Part shown: positions 26,699 to 34,332 of the stretch, one piece after another
Layout of the letters: the number at the start of each line of letters is the position of its first letter
Position numbering within the stretch: the first letter of the stretch is position 1
Assembly: GCF_021654795.1 (NCBI RefSeq)
Contig: NZ_AP025344.1
Span: forward strand, 3,906,501-3,970,500
Length of the DNA stretch: 64,000 nucleotides
DNA from: Paenibacillus dendritiformis
Lineage (GTDB): Bacteria; Bacillota; Bacilli; Paenibacillales; Paenibacillaceae
Direction of reading: 5' to 3'
Notes under the pieces: model-generated
Databases searched by the model: none
The model's input: the letters and a program-made list of their open reading frames with translations, nothing else
Told to the model about the DNA's origin: nothing
Translations under genes and position numbers: made by a program

Positions 26699-27754
26699 TT
26701 AATCCAGGGACATTTCGAGCAACTCGTTGAACTTAGCCGTAATCTCATCCTTATGATCGGACACCCAGCTTTCATCATAATTTTTGGCTAAGACAATCTG
26801 TTCTGTCGGCACCATGTAAGAAGCAAGCTCTGCTCCTTCTCTGAGCGGTCTGACCGTAAGCTCGCTGCCTACTAAATTTTGTATTTTTTCCGACAGCATA
26901 TAGTCCACAAATTTTTTGGCGTTTTCAAGATTCCTCGCCCCTTTGATAATCTGGACCGATTCACCCGGGAACACAGCCCCTTCCTTCGGGAAGACAATAT
27001 CCACGGGCGCCCCATTCTTCATGTAACTGGCCACCGGATCCTCCCATGTCAAGCCGATTGGATACTCGCCATCAGCCACACTTTTGTGCAGTTGTCCGGA
27101 GCTGGAAGACATTTTTCCGTCCAAATTGGCAATAAACCTTTCAACAAATTCCCAAGCTTGATCAGACATCGGATCGCCATCTCCCATGGCGTATAGCATC
27201 GCTGTCAGCGACTGGAAAGCAGAGCTGGAAGCCGCCGGATCGCCGAATGCGATTTTCCCCTTCAGCTCGGGATTCAGTAAATCTTTAAACCCTTCAACCT
27301 TGATATCCCCAATTAAGTTGGTATTCACGATAAAAACGGTTGGATCGGCAAATGCGGGCGAAAAATAACCGGTCTTGTTTCTGAACTCCTCCATCATATT
27401 CTTATCCTCGGGAGAAACGTATTGCTCGAACAAGTCCGCTTTACTTTTGAGCATCGTTTCATCCGCCGCCCACAAAATATCGCCCACCGGATTATTTTTC
27501 TCTGACTCGACACGCTTCACTAATTCTCCTGTACCTGCCACGATGACTTCGACTTTAATCCCGGTATCTTGTTCAAAGTTAGGGATGACGGCATTGTTCA
27601 AACTCTCACTGCGCGCCGTATATACGGTCAACACATTTCCGTCTTTCTCTTTGGCAGAGTCTTTGCCAGAGCCTTCCTGTGACGAGCATCCGGCAAAAAT
27701 ACTTACCAATAGAGCCGCCGCAGCAACGATAGTAACCGCTTTCATTTTTTTCAT
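26699..27754 (-). CDS. Extracellular solute-binding lipoprotein (FbpA/AfuA/HptA type)
   Basis: Binding protein of the importer, 351 aa. The ATG at 27754 is chosen because AGAGGGGGA precedes it and it gives a lipoprotein signal (MKKMKAVTIVAAAALLVSI, lipobox FAGC); a longer frame upstream has none. The mature protein shows LTVYTARSESLNNAVIPNF, the start common to Fe3+-type and AfuA-type binding proteins, and GDILWAADE. Iron-binding FbpA proteins use a paired Tyr near the C-terminus; no Tyr-Tyr pair is evident here, which argues against iron. It leads the transporter operon. Confidence 0.88.
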   Translation of the reverse strand: MKKMKAVTIVAAAALLVSIFAGCSSQEGSGKDSAKEKDGNVLTVYTARSESLNNAVIPNFEQDTGIKVEVIVAGTGELVKRVESEKNNPVGDILWAADETMLKSKADLFEQYVSPEDKNMMEEFRNKTGYFSPAFADPTVFIVNTNLIGDIKVEGFKDLLNPELKGKIAFGDPAASSSAFQSLTAMLYAMGDGDPMSDQAWEFVERFIANLDGKMSSSSGQLHKSVADGEYPIGLTWEDPVASYMKNGAPVDIVFPKEGAVFPGESVQIIKGARNLENAKKFVDYMLSEKIQNLVGSELTVRPLREGAELASYMVPTEQIVLAKNYDESWVSDHKDEITAKFNELLEMSLD

Positions 27755-27842
27755 TCGTTTCTTTCCCCCTCTTGTCATGATGAGAATAGTTGTAATTCGT
27801 ATCATCATTATAGGAGCTATCCGGTGCTTCGGGTATCCAATA

Positions 27843-27871
27843 ATCCTAAATATATATCCTAAAATACTCAA
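27843..27871 (-). promoter_or_regulatory. Candidate sigma-A promoter of the transporter operon
   Basis: On the minus strand TTGAGT (27866-27871) and TAGGAT (27843-27848) are separated by 17 bases in an AT-rich region, about 90 bases upstream of the binding-protein gene. Confidence 0.45.
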
Positions 27872-27882
27872 CCTCCGGAATA

Positions 27883-28097
27883 GAAAAGCATCTGCTAATC
27901 CTCTTTTTTTGCAAGCGCGAACAATAGTCAGGAGGAATTGACAGATGCAGCCTCAGTATAGCAATCAAATAATCAACCTGCCAGTTGTAAGAGTATGCCA
28001 AATTTTGCTGCAAACCAAGTCCAAATTATTTGTTTGGACACCAAACTTTTTGTGTGAATATGGAATAAATTATGCTACGATAGAGGCAGCCTCGTGA
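27883..28097 (+). pseudogene. Remnant resembling a transposase 5' end (copy 2)
   Basis: GAAAAGCATCTGC at 27883 is followed by GGAGGAATTGACAG and an ATG at 27945, opening a 50-codon frame that begins MQPQYSNQIINLPVVRVC and QILLQTKSKLFVWT. The peptide resembles ISL3-type transposase N-termini but breaks off after about 30 residues. It is a relative of the remnant at 20939, and the two bracket the AT-rich transporter/two-component block in the same orientation. Confidence 0.5.
28032..28046. promoter_or_regulatory. Short inverted repeat upstream of the DauR-type regulator
   Basis: GTTTGG and CCAAAC are separated by three bases, about 90 bases upstream of the regulator start. It could be an operator of the D-amino-acid operon; no other support. 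Confidence 0.25.
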
Positions 28098-28136
28098 ACC
28101 GTTTTCAGCGGGGTGATGCTTGGAAGGAGGAGCGAT

Positions 28137-28781
28137 GTGGAGTCGGTAGGAGACGAATTTCCTTTTTTGCAAATGCTGGTCAAGGGCCTTGCCGCCCAAT
28201 TCGGCGATCAGTGCGAGGTCGTGCTGCACGATCTGACGCTGCCCTATGACCGGACCATCGTCGCGATCGAGAACGGGCACATCACCGGACGGAAGGTCGG
28301 CGATCCCGGCACCAACCTCGGCCTGGAGCTGCTGCGCGGCAGCACCGAGGACGGGAATAAGATCAATTACATTACGCAGACCCGGGACGGCCGCCTGCTG
28401 CGGTCAACGTCGCTATATATGCGCAACCGCGAAGGGCGCGTCATCGGCTCGCTCTGCATCAATTATGATATTACGGATTTGACATTGGCGGAGAAAGCGC
28501 TGAAGTCGCTTACGATGACCGGACTCCAGGCGGAAGTGAAGGAGTCGTTCGTCTCCAATGTGAATGATCTGCTCGATACGCTGATCCAGGAGGCGCAGGA
28601 ACGCATTGACAAGCCGGTGGCCGTCATGACGAAGGAGGACAAAATGCGCATGATCGCTCTGCTGGAAGAGAAGGGCGCCTTCCTCATCAAAAAGTCGGGC
28701 GAGAAAATTTGCGCTTATTTGGGCATCTCGAAGTATACGCTGTATAACTATTTAGATGAAGTGAAGAAATCATCGAACTAA
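28137..28781 (+). CDS. DauR/YheO-type transcriptional regulator
   Basis: Regulator of 214 aa with an N-terminal YheO-like PAS domain (about 5-115; FPFLQMLVKGLAAQFG, EVVLHDL, GSLCINYDIT) and a C-terminal helix-turn-helix of the DauR type (about 165-210; VMTKEDKMRMI, FLIKKSGEKICAYLGISKYT). DauR controls D-arginine catabolism in Pseudomonas, and this protein heads an operon with a D-threonine aldolase/D-serine dehydratase-type enzyme and RidA, so D-amino-acid sensing is plausible. The GTG at 28137 is preferred to the ATG at 28113 because GGAAGGAGG is six bases upstream of it and lies inside the longer reading. Confidence 0.87.
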   Translation: MESVGDEFPFLQMLVKGLAAQFGDQCEVVLHDLTLPYDRTIVAIENGHITGRKVGDPGTNLGLELLRGSTEDGNKINYITQTRDGRLLRSTSLYMRNREGRVIGSLCINYDITDLTLAEKALKSLTMTGLQAEVKESFVSNVNDLLDTLIQEAQERIDKPVAVMTKEDKMRMIALLEEKGAFLIKKSGEKICAYLGISKYTLYNYLDEVKKSSN

Positions 28782-28805
28782 CGTGCCGTAAGGAGGCTAG
28801 CACGC

Positions 28806-29966
28806 ATGTCCAATGAGATTACACGCCGCGAACGGCGAATTCCCTCCGCCTGGAGCGCCCGTGCCGGAGAGCTTCGCGAGGCGGAAACGCCCTTTCTGCT
28901 CATCGACGCGGAACGGACGAACCGGAACATCCGCCATATGGCGGACATCGCGGCCAAGAACGGCGTCCAGCTGCGTCCCCATGCCAAGACGCACAAAATG
29001 CCGCACATCGCCCGTCTGCAGCAGCGGCATGGCGCCGTCGGCATTACGGTGGCCAAGGTATCCGAGGCGGAAGCGATGGTGAAGCACGGGATTCGCGATG
29101 TTTTCATCGCCTATCCTCTTGTCGTGCCGTCCAAAATTCGGCGCGCCCTCGCCTTGACGGCCGACGCCCGCATGATTGCGGGCGTGGACAGCGCGGCCGG
29201 CGCGCGCGCCCTGGAGGCGGAGGCGCGGCAATTCGGCGGCGTCCTGGAGGTGCGGCTGGAGATCGACACCGGGCTCAAGCGGTCCGGGGTGCGCACGGCG
29301 GATGTCAAGGCGGTGGCGGAAGCGATCGCCGGGTGTCCGCACTTGCGCTTGACCGGCATTTATACGTTCCGCGGCGCGCTGATTCACGGGGAGGCGACGC
29401 TGGATGTCCGCAGCGCCGGACTCGACGAAGGCATGCGGATGGCCGGCATCGCCGAGGGGCTGCGCGAAGCCGGCTATGACATTCAGGATGTCAGCGTCGG
29501 CTCGACCCCGACGGGCGCGTATGCGGCAGCCGTTCCGGGCGTAACGGAGATTCGGCCGGGCACCTACGTGTTCCAGGATCGGATGCAGGTCGCCTTCGGC
29601 GGCTGCAGTCTCAAGGATTGCGCGGGAGTCGTCGTCGTCACGGTCGTGAGCTGTCCCGAGGAGGACACCGTCATCGTCGACGGCGGCAGCAAAGCGTTCG
29701 CGACCGATGTTCAGCCGCACACCGCGCCCCTCTATCTGCGCGGCTTCGGGCATGTGCTCGAAGCGCCCGAGGCGGTGCTGGAGCGGCTGTCGGAAGAGCA
29801 TGGCATGATAAGGATCGCGCCGGGACACGGCCTGGAGGTCGGGGATCGGCTGCACATCGTGCCGAATCATATTTGCAGCACGTTGAACTTATACAATTCG
29901 GTCCAGTATCTCACTCCGGACGGGGTGACGCCGGTGTCTGTCGAGGCGCGCGGCTGCAACTGGTAA
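28806..29966 (+). CDS. D-threonine aldolase / D-serine dehydratase family PLP enzyme
   Basis: Fold-type III PLP enzyme, 386 aa, with an alanine-racemase-like N-terminal barrel. Lys61 in RPHAKTHK is the expected PLP lysine. The C-terminal metal site of this family (His-x-Cys) is present as PNHICSTLNLYN, His355 and Cys357. Family members either cleave D-3-hydroxyamino acids to glycine and aldehyde or dehydrate D-serine. The adjacent RidA, which removes the reactive enamine intermediate made by dehydratases, favours a dehydratase or lyase that forms an enamine, but aldolase activity cannot be excluded. AAGGAGG precedes the ATG, 24 bases after the regulator stop. Confidence 0.88.
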   Translation: MSNEITRRERRIPSAWSARAGELREAETPFLLIDAERTNRNIRHMADIAAKNGVQLRPHAKTHKMPHIARLQQRHGAVGITVAKVSEAEAMVKHGIRDVFIAYPLVVPSKIRRALALTADARMIAGVDSAAGARALEAEARQFGGVLEVRLEIDTGLKRSGVRTADVKAVAEAIAGCPHLRLTGIYTFRGALIHGEATLDVRSAGLDEGMRMAGIAEGLREAGYDIQDVSVGSTPTGAYAAAVPGVTEIRPGTYVFQDRMQVAFGGCSLKDCAGVVVVTVVSCPEEDTVIVDGGSKAFATDVQPHTAPLYLRGFGHVLEAPEAVLERLSEEHGMIRIAPGHGLEVGDRLHIVPNHICSTLNLYNSVQYLTPDGVTPVSVEARGCNW

Positions 29967-29985
29967 ATGAAGGAGCAATGAACCT

Positions 29986-30456
29986 ATGGGACAAATCGAA
30001 CAACGTTTGCAGCAATTGGGGATTGAACTCCCGGAAGTCGGAGAGCCGAAGTTCTCCTATATTCCATCCCGGCGCACGGGCAATCTTGTCTATACGTCCG
30101 GCATGGACTGCCGGATTAACGGCGTCTTGATGTACGAGGGCAAGCTCGGATCCGACCTGACGATCGAGCAGGGCCGGGAAGCGGCGCGTCAAGTCATTAT
30201 CAATGCGCTTGCCGTCATCAAGCATGAGTTGGGCACGCTGGACAATGTCTCGAAGGTGGTCAAAATGCTCGCCTTCGTGAACAGCGCCCCGGGCTTCGCG
30301 GATCAGCCCTATGTCATTAACGGCGCTTCCGACCTGCTGATCGAAGTATTCGGCGATGCGGGCCGCCATGCCCGCTCCGCGATCGGAACGAGCGATTTGC
30401 CGTTCCATACGCCGGTGGAGATCGAGCTTATCGTCGAGGTGAAGGACGGAGCTTAA
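29986..30456 (+). CDS. RidA family enamine/imine deaminase
   Basis: YjgF/YER057c/UK114 family protein, 156 aa. RidA proteins hydrolyse reactive enamines such as 2-aminoacrylate formed by PLP dehydratases. Family signatures include TGNLVYTSGMD, NALAVIKHELGTLDNV and the C-terminal VEIELIVEVKD. The catalytic Arg of true RidA proteins normally sits in a GDAGRHARSAIG-type segment and is present as RHARSAIG. It follows the PLP enzyme by 19 bases and would detoxify its intermediate. A terminator pair follows. Confidence 0.9.
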   Translation: MGQIEQRLQQLGIELPEVGEPKFSYIPSRRTGNLVYTSGMDCRINGVLMYEGKLGSDLTIEQGREAARQVIINALAVIKHELGTLDNVSKVVKMLAFVNSAPGFADQPYVINGASDLLIEVFGDAGRHARSAIGTSDLPFHTPVEIELIVEVKDGA

Positions 30457-30480
30457 TCGGGATAGAGACCTAAGATAAGC

Positions 30481-30502
30481 AGCGCGTTCCCCGGAACGCG
30501 CT
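30481..30502. repeat. Dispersed 22-bp hairpin element, copy 1
   Basis: Arms AGCGCGTTCC and GGAACGCGCT flank a CC centre. An identical copy occurs at 31793-31814. It lies between ridA and a standard terminator and has no T run of its own. Confidence 0.7.
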
Positions 30503-30515
30503 CAGATTAAAGACA

Positions 30516-30560
30516 AACTCCCGCGAAATACGGCAACCGCGGGAGTTCTTTACGTTTTTA
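30516..30560 (+). terminator. Intrinsic terminator of the D-amino-acid operon
   Basis: AACTCCCGCG (30516-30525) pairs with CGCGGGAGTT (30538-30547), followed by TTTACGTTTTT. Confidence 0.75.
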
Positions 30561-30599
30561 TCCCTAGTTACAAATAGGAAAGAGAACTTAGGAGAGGTG

Positions 30600-30820
30600 C
30601 GATCGGTCTTCCAGAGCCAGGCCGCACTTTTTTTGAGATTCATGGCAGCAAAAACAAGCACCGCTTGCGCAGACCTGCTTATTAACCCGCGTAAGGTCGT
30701 CCACCGCATACCCTGCTTCTCCTATAAATCAGCAAAAACTCGCTCTATTGTTTCTTCTGTATGGGGAAAGTGATCCGCCTCGTCCTCATCGTATAGTATC
30801 ATCTCATCGGCGTACTCTCC
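30600..30820 (-). pseudogene. IS1182-type transposase C-terminal remnant with internal stop
   Basis: The minus-strand frame reads FPHTEETIERVFADL, then a TAG stop, then EKQGMRWTTLRG and LVFAAMNLKK, which is the conserved C-terminal catalytic region of IS1182-family transposases (the Glu in ETIER is the expected last acidic catalytic residue). The stop codon and the loss of everything upstream show it is dead. It abuts the 43-bp repeat array. Confidence 0.75.
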
Positions 30821-30821
30821 C

Positions 30822-31405
30822 GCCACTCTAGTCATCTGCTCCACCAAAGCTGCAGTAGCTCCCCGCGACTCTAGTCATCTGCTCCACCAAAGCTGCAGTA
30901 GCTCCCCGCCACTCTGGTCATCTGCTCCACCAAAGCTGCAGTAGCTCCCGCCACTCTAGTCATCTGCTCCACCAAAGCTGCAGTAGCTCCCCGCGACTCT
31001 AGTCATCTGCTCCACCAAAGCTGCAGTAGCTCCCCGCCACTCTGGTCATCTGCTCCACCAAAGCTGCAGTAGCTCCCCGCCATTCTTCCACCAAAGCTGC
31101 AGTAGCTCCCCGCCACTCTAGTCATCTGCTCCACCAATACTGCAGTATCTCCCCGCCATTCTAGTCATCTGCTCCACCAAACCTGGAGTATCTCCCCGCC
31201 ACTCTAGTCATCTGCTCCACCAAAGCTGCAGTATCTCCCCGCCATTCTAGTCATCTGCTCCACCAATACTGCAGTAGCTCCCCGCTACTCTATTCACCTG
31301 CTCCACCAAACCTGGAGTATCTCCCCGCCACTCTAGTCATCTGCTCCCCCAAAGCTGCAGGATCTCCCCGCCATTCTATTCACCTGCTCCACCAATACTG
31401 CAAAA
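30822..31405. repeat. Tandem repeat, about 43-bp unit, roughly 14 copies
   Basis: The unit reads CACTCTAGTCATCTGCTCC then ACCAAAGCTGCAGTAGCTCC then CCGC. Early copies are nearly identical; later ones vary to CCAATACTGCAGTATC or CCAAACCTGGAGTATC, and one copy is truncated near 31081. The last unit runs directly into the palindrome cluster at 31395. The repeats are adjacent without unique spacers, so this is not a CRISPR array. Confidence 0.9.
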
Positions 31406-31585
31406 ATACAGCAATTTCATTGACACGAGGTTGCGAAAATACGATTACTGCAAAAATACAGCAATTACCGTGCGGCGAGGCATAAATAGCGTTCAAAATG
31501 GCGAAATAATGTAATTTTGCAGGATTTTCTCGGAATTTAGCCTATTGAGGTTAAAAATGCTGCGCCTGTGCAGCATTTTCATACG
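31395..31585. repeat. Cluster of interrupted palindromes (CTGCA...TGCAG family), four members
   Basis: Members: AATACTGCAAAAATACAGCA (31395), GATTACTGCAAAAATACAGC (31440), AATGTAATTTTGCAGGATTT (about 31506) and AAAATGCTGCGCCTGTGCAG (about 31555). They are spaced about 45-65 bases apart and belong to the same family as clusters at 48.0 kb and 62.9-63.6 kb. Confidence 0.65.
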
Positions 31586-31589
31586 CGGG

Positions 31590-31706
31590 GATAGCTTGCT
31601 GCTCTAGCTTCATGCGGTGACCAGCTTGCTTTCTGCGGGGACTAGCTTGCTTCATGCGGGGACCAGCTTGCTTCATGCGGGGACTAGCTTGCTTCATGGC
31701 GGACCA
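31590..31706. repeat. Tandem repeat, about 21-bp unit, about five copies
   Basis: Unit GGGGACTAGCTTGCTTCATG/C or GGGGACCAGCTTGCTTCATG, with imperfect copies at both ends. No coding potential. Confidence 0.75.
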
Positions 31707-31762
31707 GCTTGCCCTAACCTAACCTGTTCTGCCTTCCCCGGCCCCGCCCTCCTAAGGAAAAA

Positions 31763-31814
31763 GACTGTCGACCAGACTTTGTCGACAGTCTGAGCGCGTT
31801 CCCCGGAACGCGCT
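31763..31814. repeat. Twin hairpin: terminator-like stem plus second copy of the 22-bp element
   Basis: GACTGTCGAC (31763-31772) pairs with GTCGACAGTC (31781-31790); on the minus strand it is followed by a T run. Directly after it lies the 22-bp element (31793-31814) identical to 30481-30502. The pair looks like a mobile or selected intergenic module. Confidence 0.65.
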
Positions 31815-31938
31815 AGTTTGCCAAGCCCCGCACACTCGTTCTTGCCTCCGGCAATCTCAGTCGATCGCGCTCGTTCTTGTCACTGGACTCGACCTCCGTC
31901 GATCTATCGCTAATTCCTGCCGCTGGCAGTAAATTCCC

Positions 31939-31967
31939 TTGACCATCCGGATAACCCCCGATAAAGT
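31939..31967 (+). promoter_or_regulatory. Candidate sigma-A promoter of the antiporter gene
   Basis: TTGACC (31939-31944) and TAAAGT (31962-31967) with a 17-base spacer, about 150 bases upstream of the NhaC-type start. Confidence 0.5.
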
Positions 31968-32115
31968 AGACTATGTACTATTATTTTGCTTTATCGCGGT
32001 CAAGCGTGTAAGCGTCCCTGCAAAAATGCGTTCTCGCGCGACAATTCCGCGGAGCTTGCAAGCCGACGGTCATGCCTTCGGCTTGTTCCGCTTATCAAAT
32101 AAGGAGATGTCAGTC

Positions 32116-33555
32116 ATGAAGTCATCAACAAGTCCAGCCGAGCAGAGCATGCTTCGGTTCGGGCAGAGCGTTACGATTTTTATTGCCATTCTGCTCATTC
32201 TTATTATTCCGATTCTCGGATGGCGGGTCGAACCGCATATTCCGCTGATCGGCGCCTCGGTGGCGGCCGGCGGACTCCTGCTGCTGTTCGGCCGGTCCTG
32301 GAGCGAGGTGGAACAAGCCTTCGTCCGCGGCTTGCAGGCATCGGTCCAGCCTGCGCTCCTGCTGACGCTGATCGGCATACTCATCGGGGTCTGGATGATG
32401 AGCGGAACGGTGGCGACCTTGCTCTACTACGGCACGTCCCTGTTCCAGCCGCAATGGTTCACCTTGAGCGCGCTGGTGCTCACCGTGATCGTCTCGATGT
32501 TCGTCGGCAGCTCGCTTACGACGGTCGGCACATTCGGCGTCGCCCTTGTCGGCATGGCCGCCTCGATGGGCGTCCATCCCGCGATCGCGGCGGGAGCGGT
32601 CGTGTCGGGCGCCTGCTTCGGAGACAAAATGTCTCCATTGTCCGACACGACCAACTTCGCCTCGGCCGTGGCCCGGGTATCGATCCCCGATCATATCCGC
32701 AATATGACAAAGACAACGGTGCCGGCATTCGTTCTGACCTGTATCGCCTTCGCCTTCATCGGCTCCTCGTCCGCGCCGGATATGAAGGCGTTGGAAGCAT
32801 TGCAGCGCGATATCGGGCAGAGCTTCCATATTACGCCATGGGCGCTGCTCCCCCTGGCCGTCGTGCTCTTCTCCGCGTTCAAGCGTCTCCCGGTCGCGCT
32901 GACGATGCTGTTCGGCATCGGATCCGGCCTGGCGGTGGCGGCGCTTCTCCAAGGGGCGCATGATATCCGGCAGTGGATCAGCGTCATGCACTATGGATTC
33001 TCGGGCAGCTTCGCCCTGGAGGATACGGCCCGCATTATGAACCGGGGCGGCCTGCAGTCGATGGCCGGCACGATCGCGCTTATCGCCATCGCTTTCGGCA
33101 TGGGCGGGCTGCTGCAGCATGGCGGCGTCATTCCGGCCTTGTTCCGGCGCCTCATCGCTCCCATCCGGAAGAAGGAGTCGCTCGTCGTTGCAAGCGGCCT
33201 GAGCTCTATCGGCGTCAATATCCTTACCGGAGAGCAGTACATGTCCATCCTGCTCCCAGGCCAGCTGTTTGCCGACGAATATGACAAGCGGAGCATTCCG
33301 CGGAAGACGCTGTCCCGAACGCTGGAGGATTGCGGCACGCTGGTCAACCCGTTAATCCCGTGGGGCGTCAGCGGCGCGATGATGACCGGCGCCCTCGGCT
33401 TGCCGGTGCTGGATTACGCGCCTTTTGCGTTCTTTCTCTGGCTGTCGCCGCTCGTTACCTTCGCCTTCGTGCTGCTGCCGGGGCTGAAGCGCGGCGCGCT
33501 CGGCCTCGGGTCTGCCTCATCGGCGCCCGGAGATGCCAAGAATGCCGGACTGTAG
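32116..33555 (+). CDS. NhaC family Na+/H+ antiporter
   Basis: Polytopic membrane exchanger, 479 aa, with about 11-12 membrane segments. NhaC-family hallmarks are GVALVGMAASMGVHPAIAAG, then GACFGDKMSPLSDTTNFAS, and near the C-terminus GVNILTGEQYMSILLPGQL and EDCGTLVNPLIPWG. The family includes Na+/H+ exchangers and the B. subtilis malate/lactate antiporter MleN, so coupling to an organic acid is possible. A long upstream extension exists, but AAGGAG ends only one base before a first ATG, so the ATG at 32116 (nine-base spacing) is the better start. Confidence 0.9.
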   Translation: MKSSTSPAEQSMLRFGQSVTIFIAILLILIIPILGWRVEPHIPLIGASVAAGGLLLLFGRSWSEVEQAFVRGLQASVQPALLLTLIGILIGVWMMSGTVATLLYYGTSLFQPQWFTLSALVLTVIVSMFVGSSLTTVGTFGVALVGMAASMGVHPAIAAGAVVSGACFGDKMSPLSDTTNFASAVARVSIPDHIRNMTKTTVPAFVLTCIAFAFIGSSSAPDMKALEALQRDIGQSFHITPWALLPLAVVLFSAFKRLPVALTMLFGIGSGLAVAALLQGAHDIRQWISVMHYGFSGSFALEDTARIMNRGGLQSMAGTIALIAIAFGMGGLLQHGGVIPALFRRLIAPIRKKESLVVASGLSSIGVNILTGEQYMSILLPGQLFADEYDKRSIPRKTLSRTLEDCGTLVNPLIPWGVSGAMMTGALGLPVLDYAPFAFFLWLSPLVTFAFVLLPGLKRGALGLGSASSAPGDAKNAGL

Positions 33556-33652
33556 GCCGCATGTTGTCCCTTCCATGACAATATGGTAATCTCATAGCAG
33601 AGATCGGCCCGGGTCCATACGAAGGTGGCGGGGCAAGGAGAGGAGGACGGCA

Positions 33653-34009
33653 GTGATTCACCATAAGTACCCATCGTGGATCCGCTATGCAGTTATCTTC
33701 ATCTCGGTAATCGCCCTGCTCGCCTCTTCCCTGTTGCCCTCCGCGCCCGAGGAACCTTTGCAGTCGGATGAGAGAAGCGCCTATTATCAGCATGATCGGC
33801 ATTACCAGTCCGTTGTCGGCTCTCTTCATCATTACGTGGTGAAGATCCATACGTTCATGACGTGGAAGATTCTGTTCATGTTCTACCTGCTTCTTCTCGC
33901 CAGAAGCGGCGTTCCGCGCTTCCGGTTCCGCGTGCCGTATCTGATTTTGCGCCGCAGGCTTCTCTTGCGGCCTTTGAAGTACACCTCGCGCTTCGTCTTC
34001 GCCGAATAG
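33653..34009 (+). CDS. Small membrane protein of unknown function, 118 aa
   Basis: Predicted membrane protein with two hydrophobic segments (about 11-28 and 70-84) and a basic, Arg-rich C-terminal tail (RFRFRVPYLILRRRLLLRP). Start is GTG at 33653 preceded by GGAGAGGAGG. It is followed by another very small membrane protein, so the two may form a unit. I do not recognise the family. Confidence 0.6.
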   Translation: MIHHKYPSWIRYAVIFISVIALLASSLLPSAPEEPLQSDERSAYYQHDRHYQSVVGSLHHYVVKIHTFMTWKILFMFYLLLLARSGVPRFRFRVPYLILRRRLLLRPLKYTSRFVFAE

Positions 34010-34063
34010 ATTGCGAGCGTCCGAACCCGGACCTGCAGCCTAAGCGGCGAGGAGGTGTGGCAG

Positions 34064-34228
34064 ATGAAGGCAACCGGTCCAGATCAAGCCAAGCCTGCGG
34101 CGAACAGCGGCAAGCAAGGCCAGCCAATGAAGACCGATATGAAGGTCATTAATCGGGATATCCGCAATATCCTGATCTTCACGGCGGCATCGATCGTGAT
34201 TATTGTCGCCCTATACTATTTGATGTAG
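34064..34228 (+). CDS. 54-residue single-pass membrane peptide
   Basis: A short gene with GAGGAGGT seven bases before an ATG at 34064. The protein has a polar Lys/Gln-rich N-terminus, MKVINRDIRN, and one C-terminal membrane segment (NILIFTAASIVIIVALYYLM). It follows the 118-aa membrane protein by 54 bases and is followed by a strong terminator, which supports its being real. Function unknown. Confidence 0.65.
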   Translation: MKATGPDQAKPAANSGKQGQPMKTDMKVINRDIRNILIFTAASIVIIVALYYLM

Positions 34229-34246
34229 TTGGCCGTAGCGGCCCTA

Positions 34247-34295
34247 ATGCCTTTGCCCACACGGGGTTCATCCCCTCCGGGCAAAGGTATTTTTA
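34247..34295 (+). terminator. Intrinsic terminator after the small membrane proteins
   Basis: ATGCCTTTGCCC (34247-34258) pairs with GGGCAAAGGTAT (34279-34290) followed by TTTTT. Confidence 0.85.
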
Positions 34296-34332
34296 TGCCT
34301 GCGTTCTATTCGAGGTTCATTTTTTCTAAAAC

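Noticed and set aside
23854..27754. Plain iron(III) uptake system
   Set aside because: Family similarity alone suggests it, but the linked HptRS-like pair and lack of evident iron ligands make a phosphorylated sugar more likely; left open.
30822..31405. Possible CRISPR array
   Set aside because: Units follow one another without unique spacers, and no cas genes are present.
32125..33120. 331-aa minus-strand frame opposite the NhaC-type gene
   Set aside because: Highly charged His/Arg-rich antisense composition with no ribosome site; the plus strand encodes an intact antiporter.
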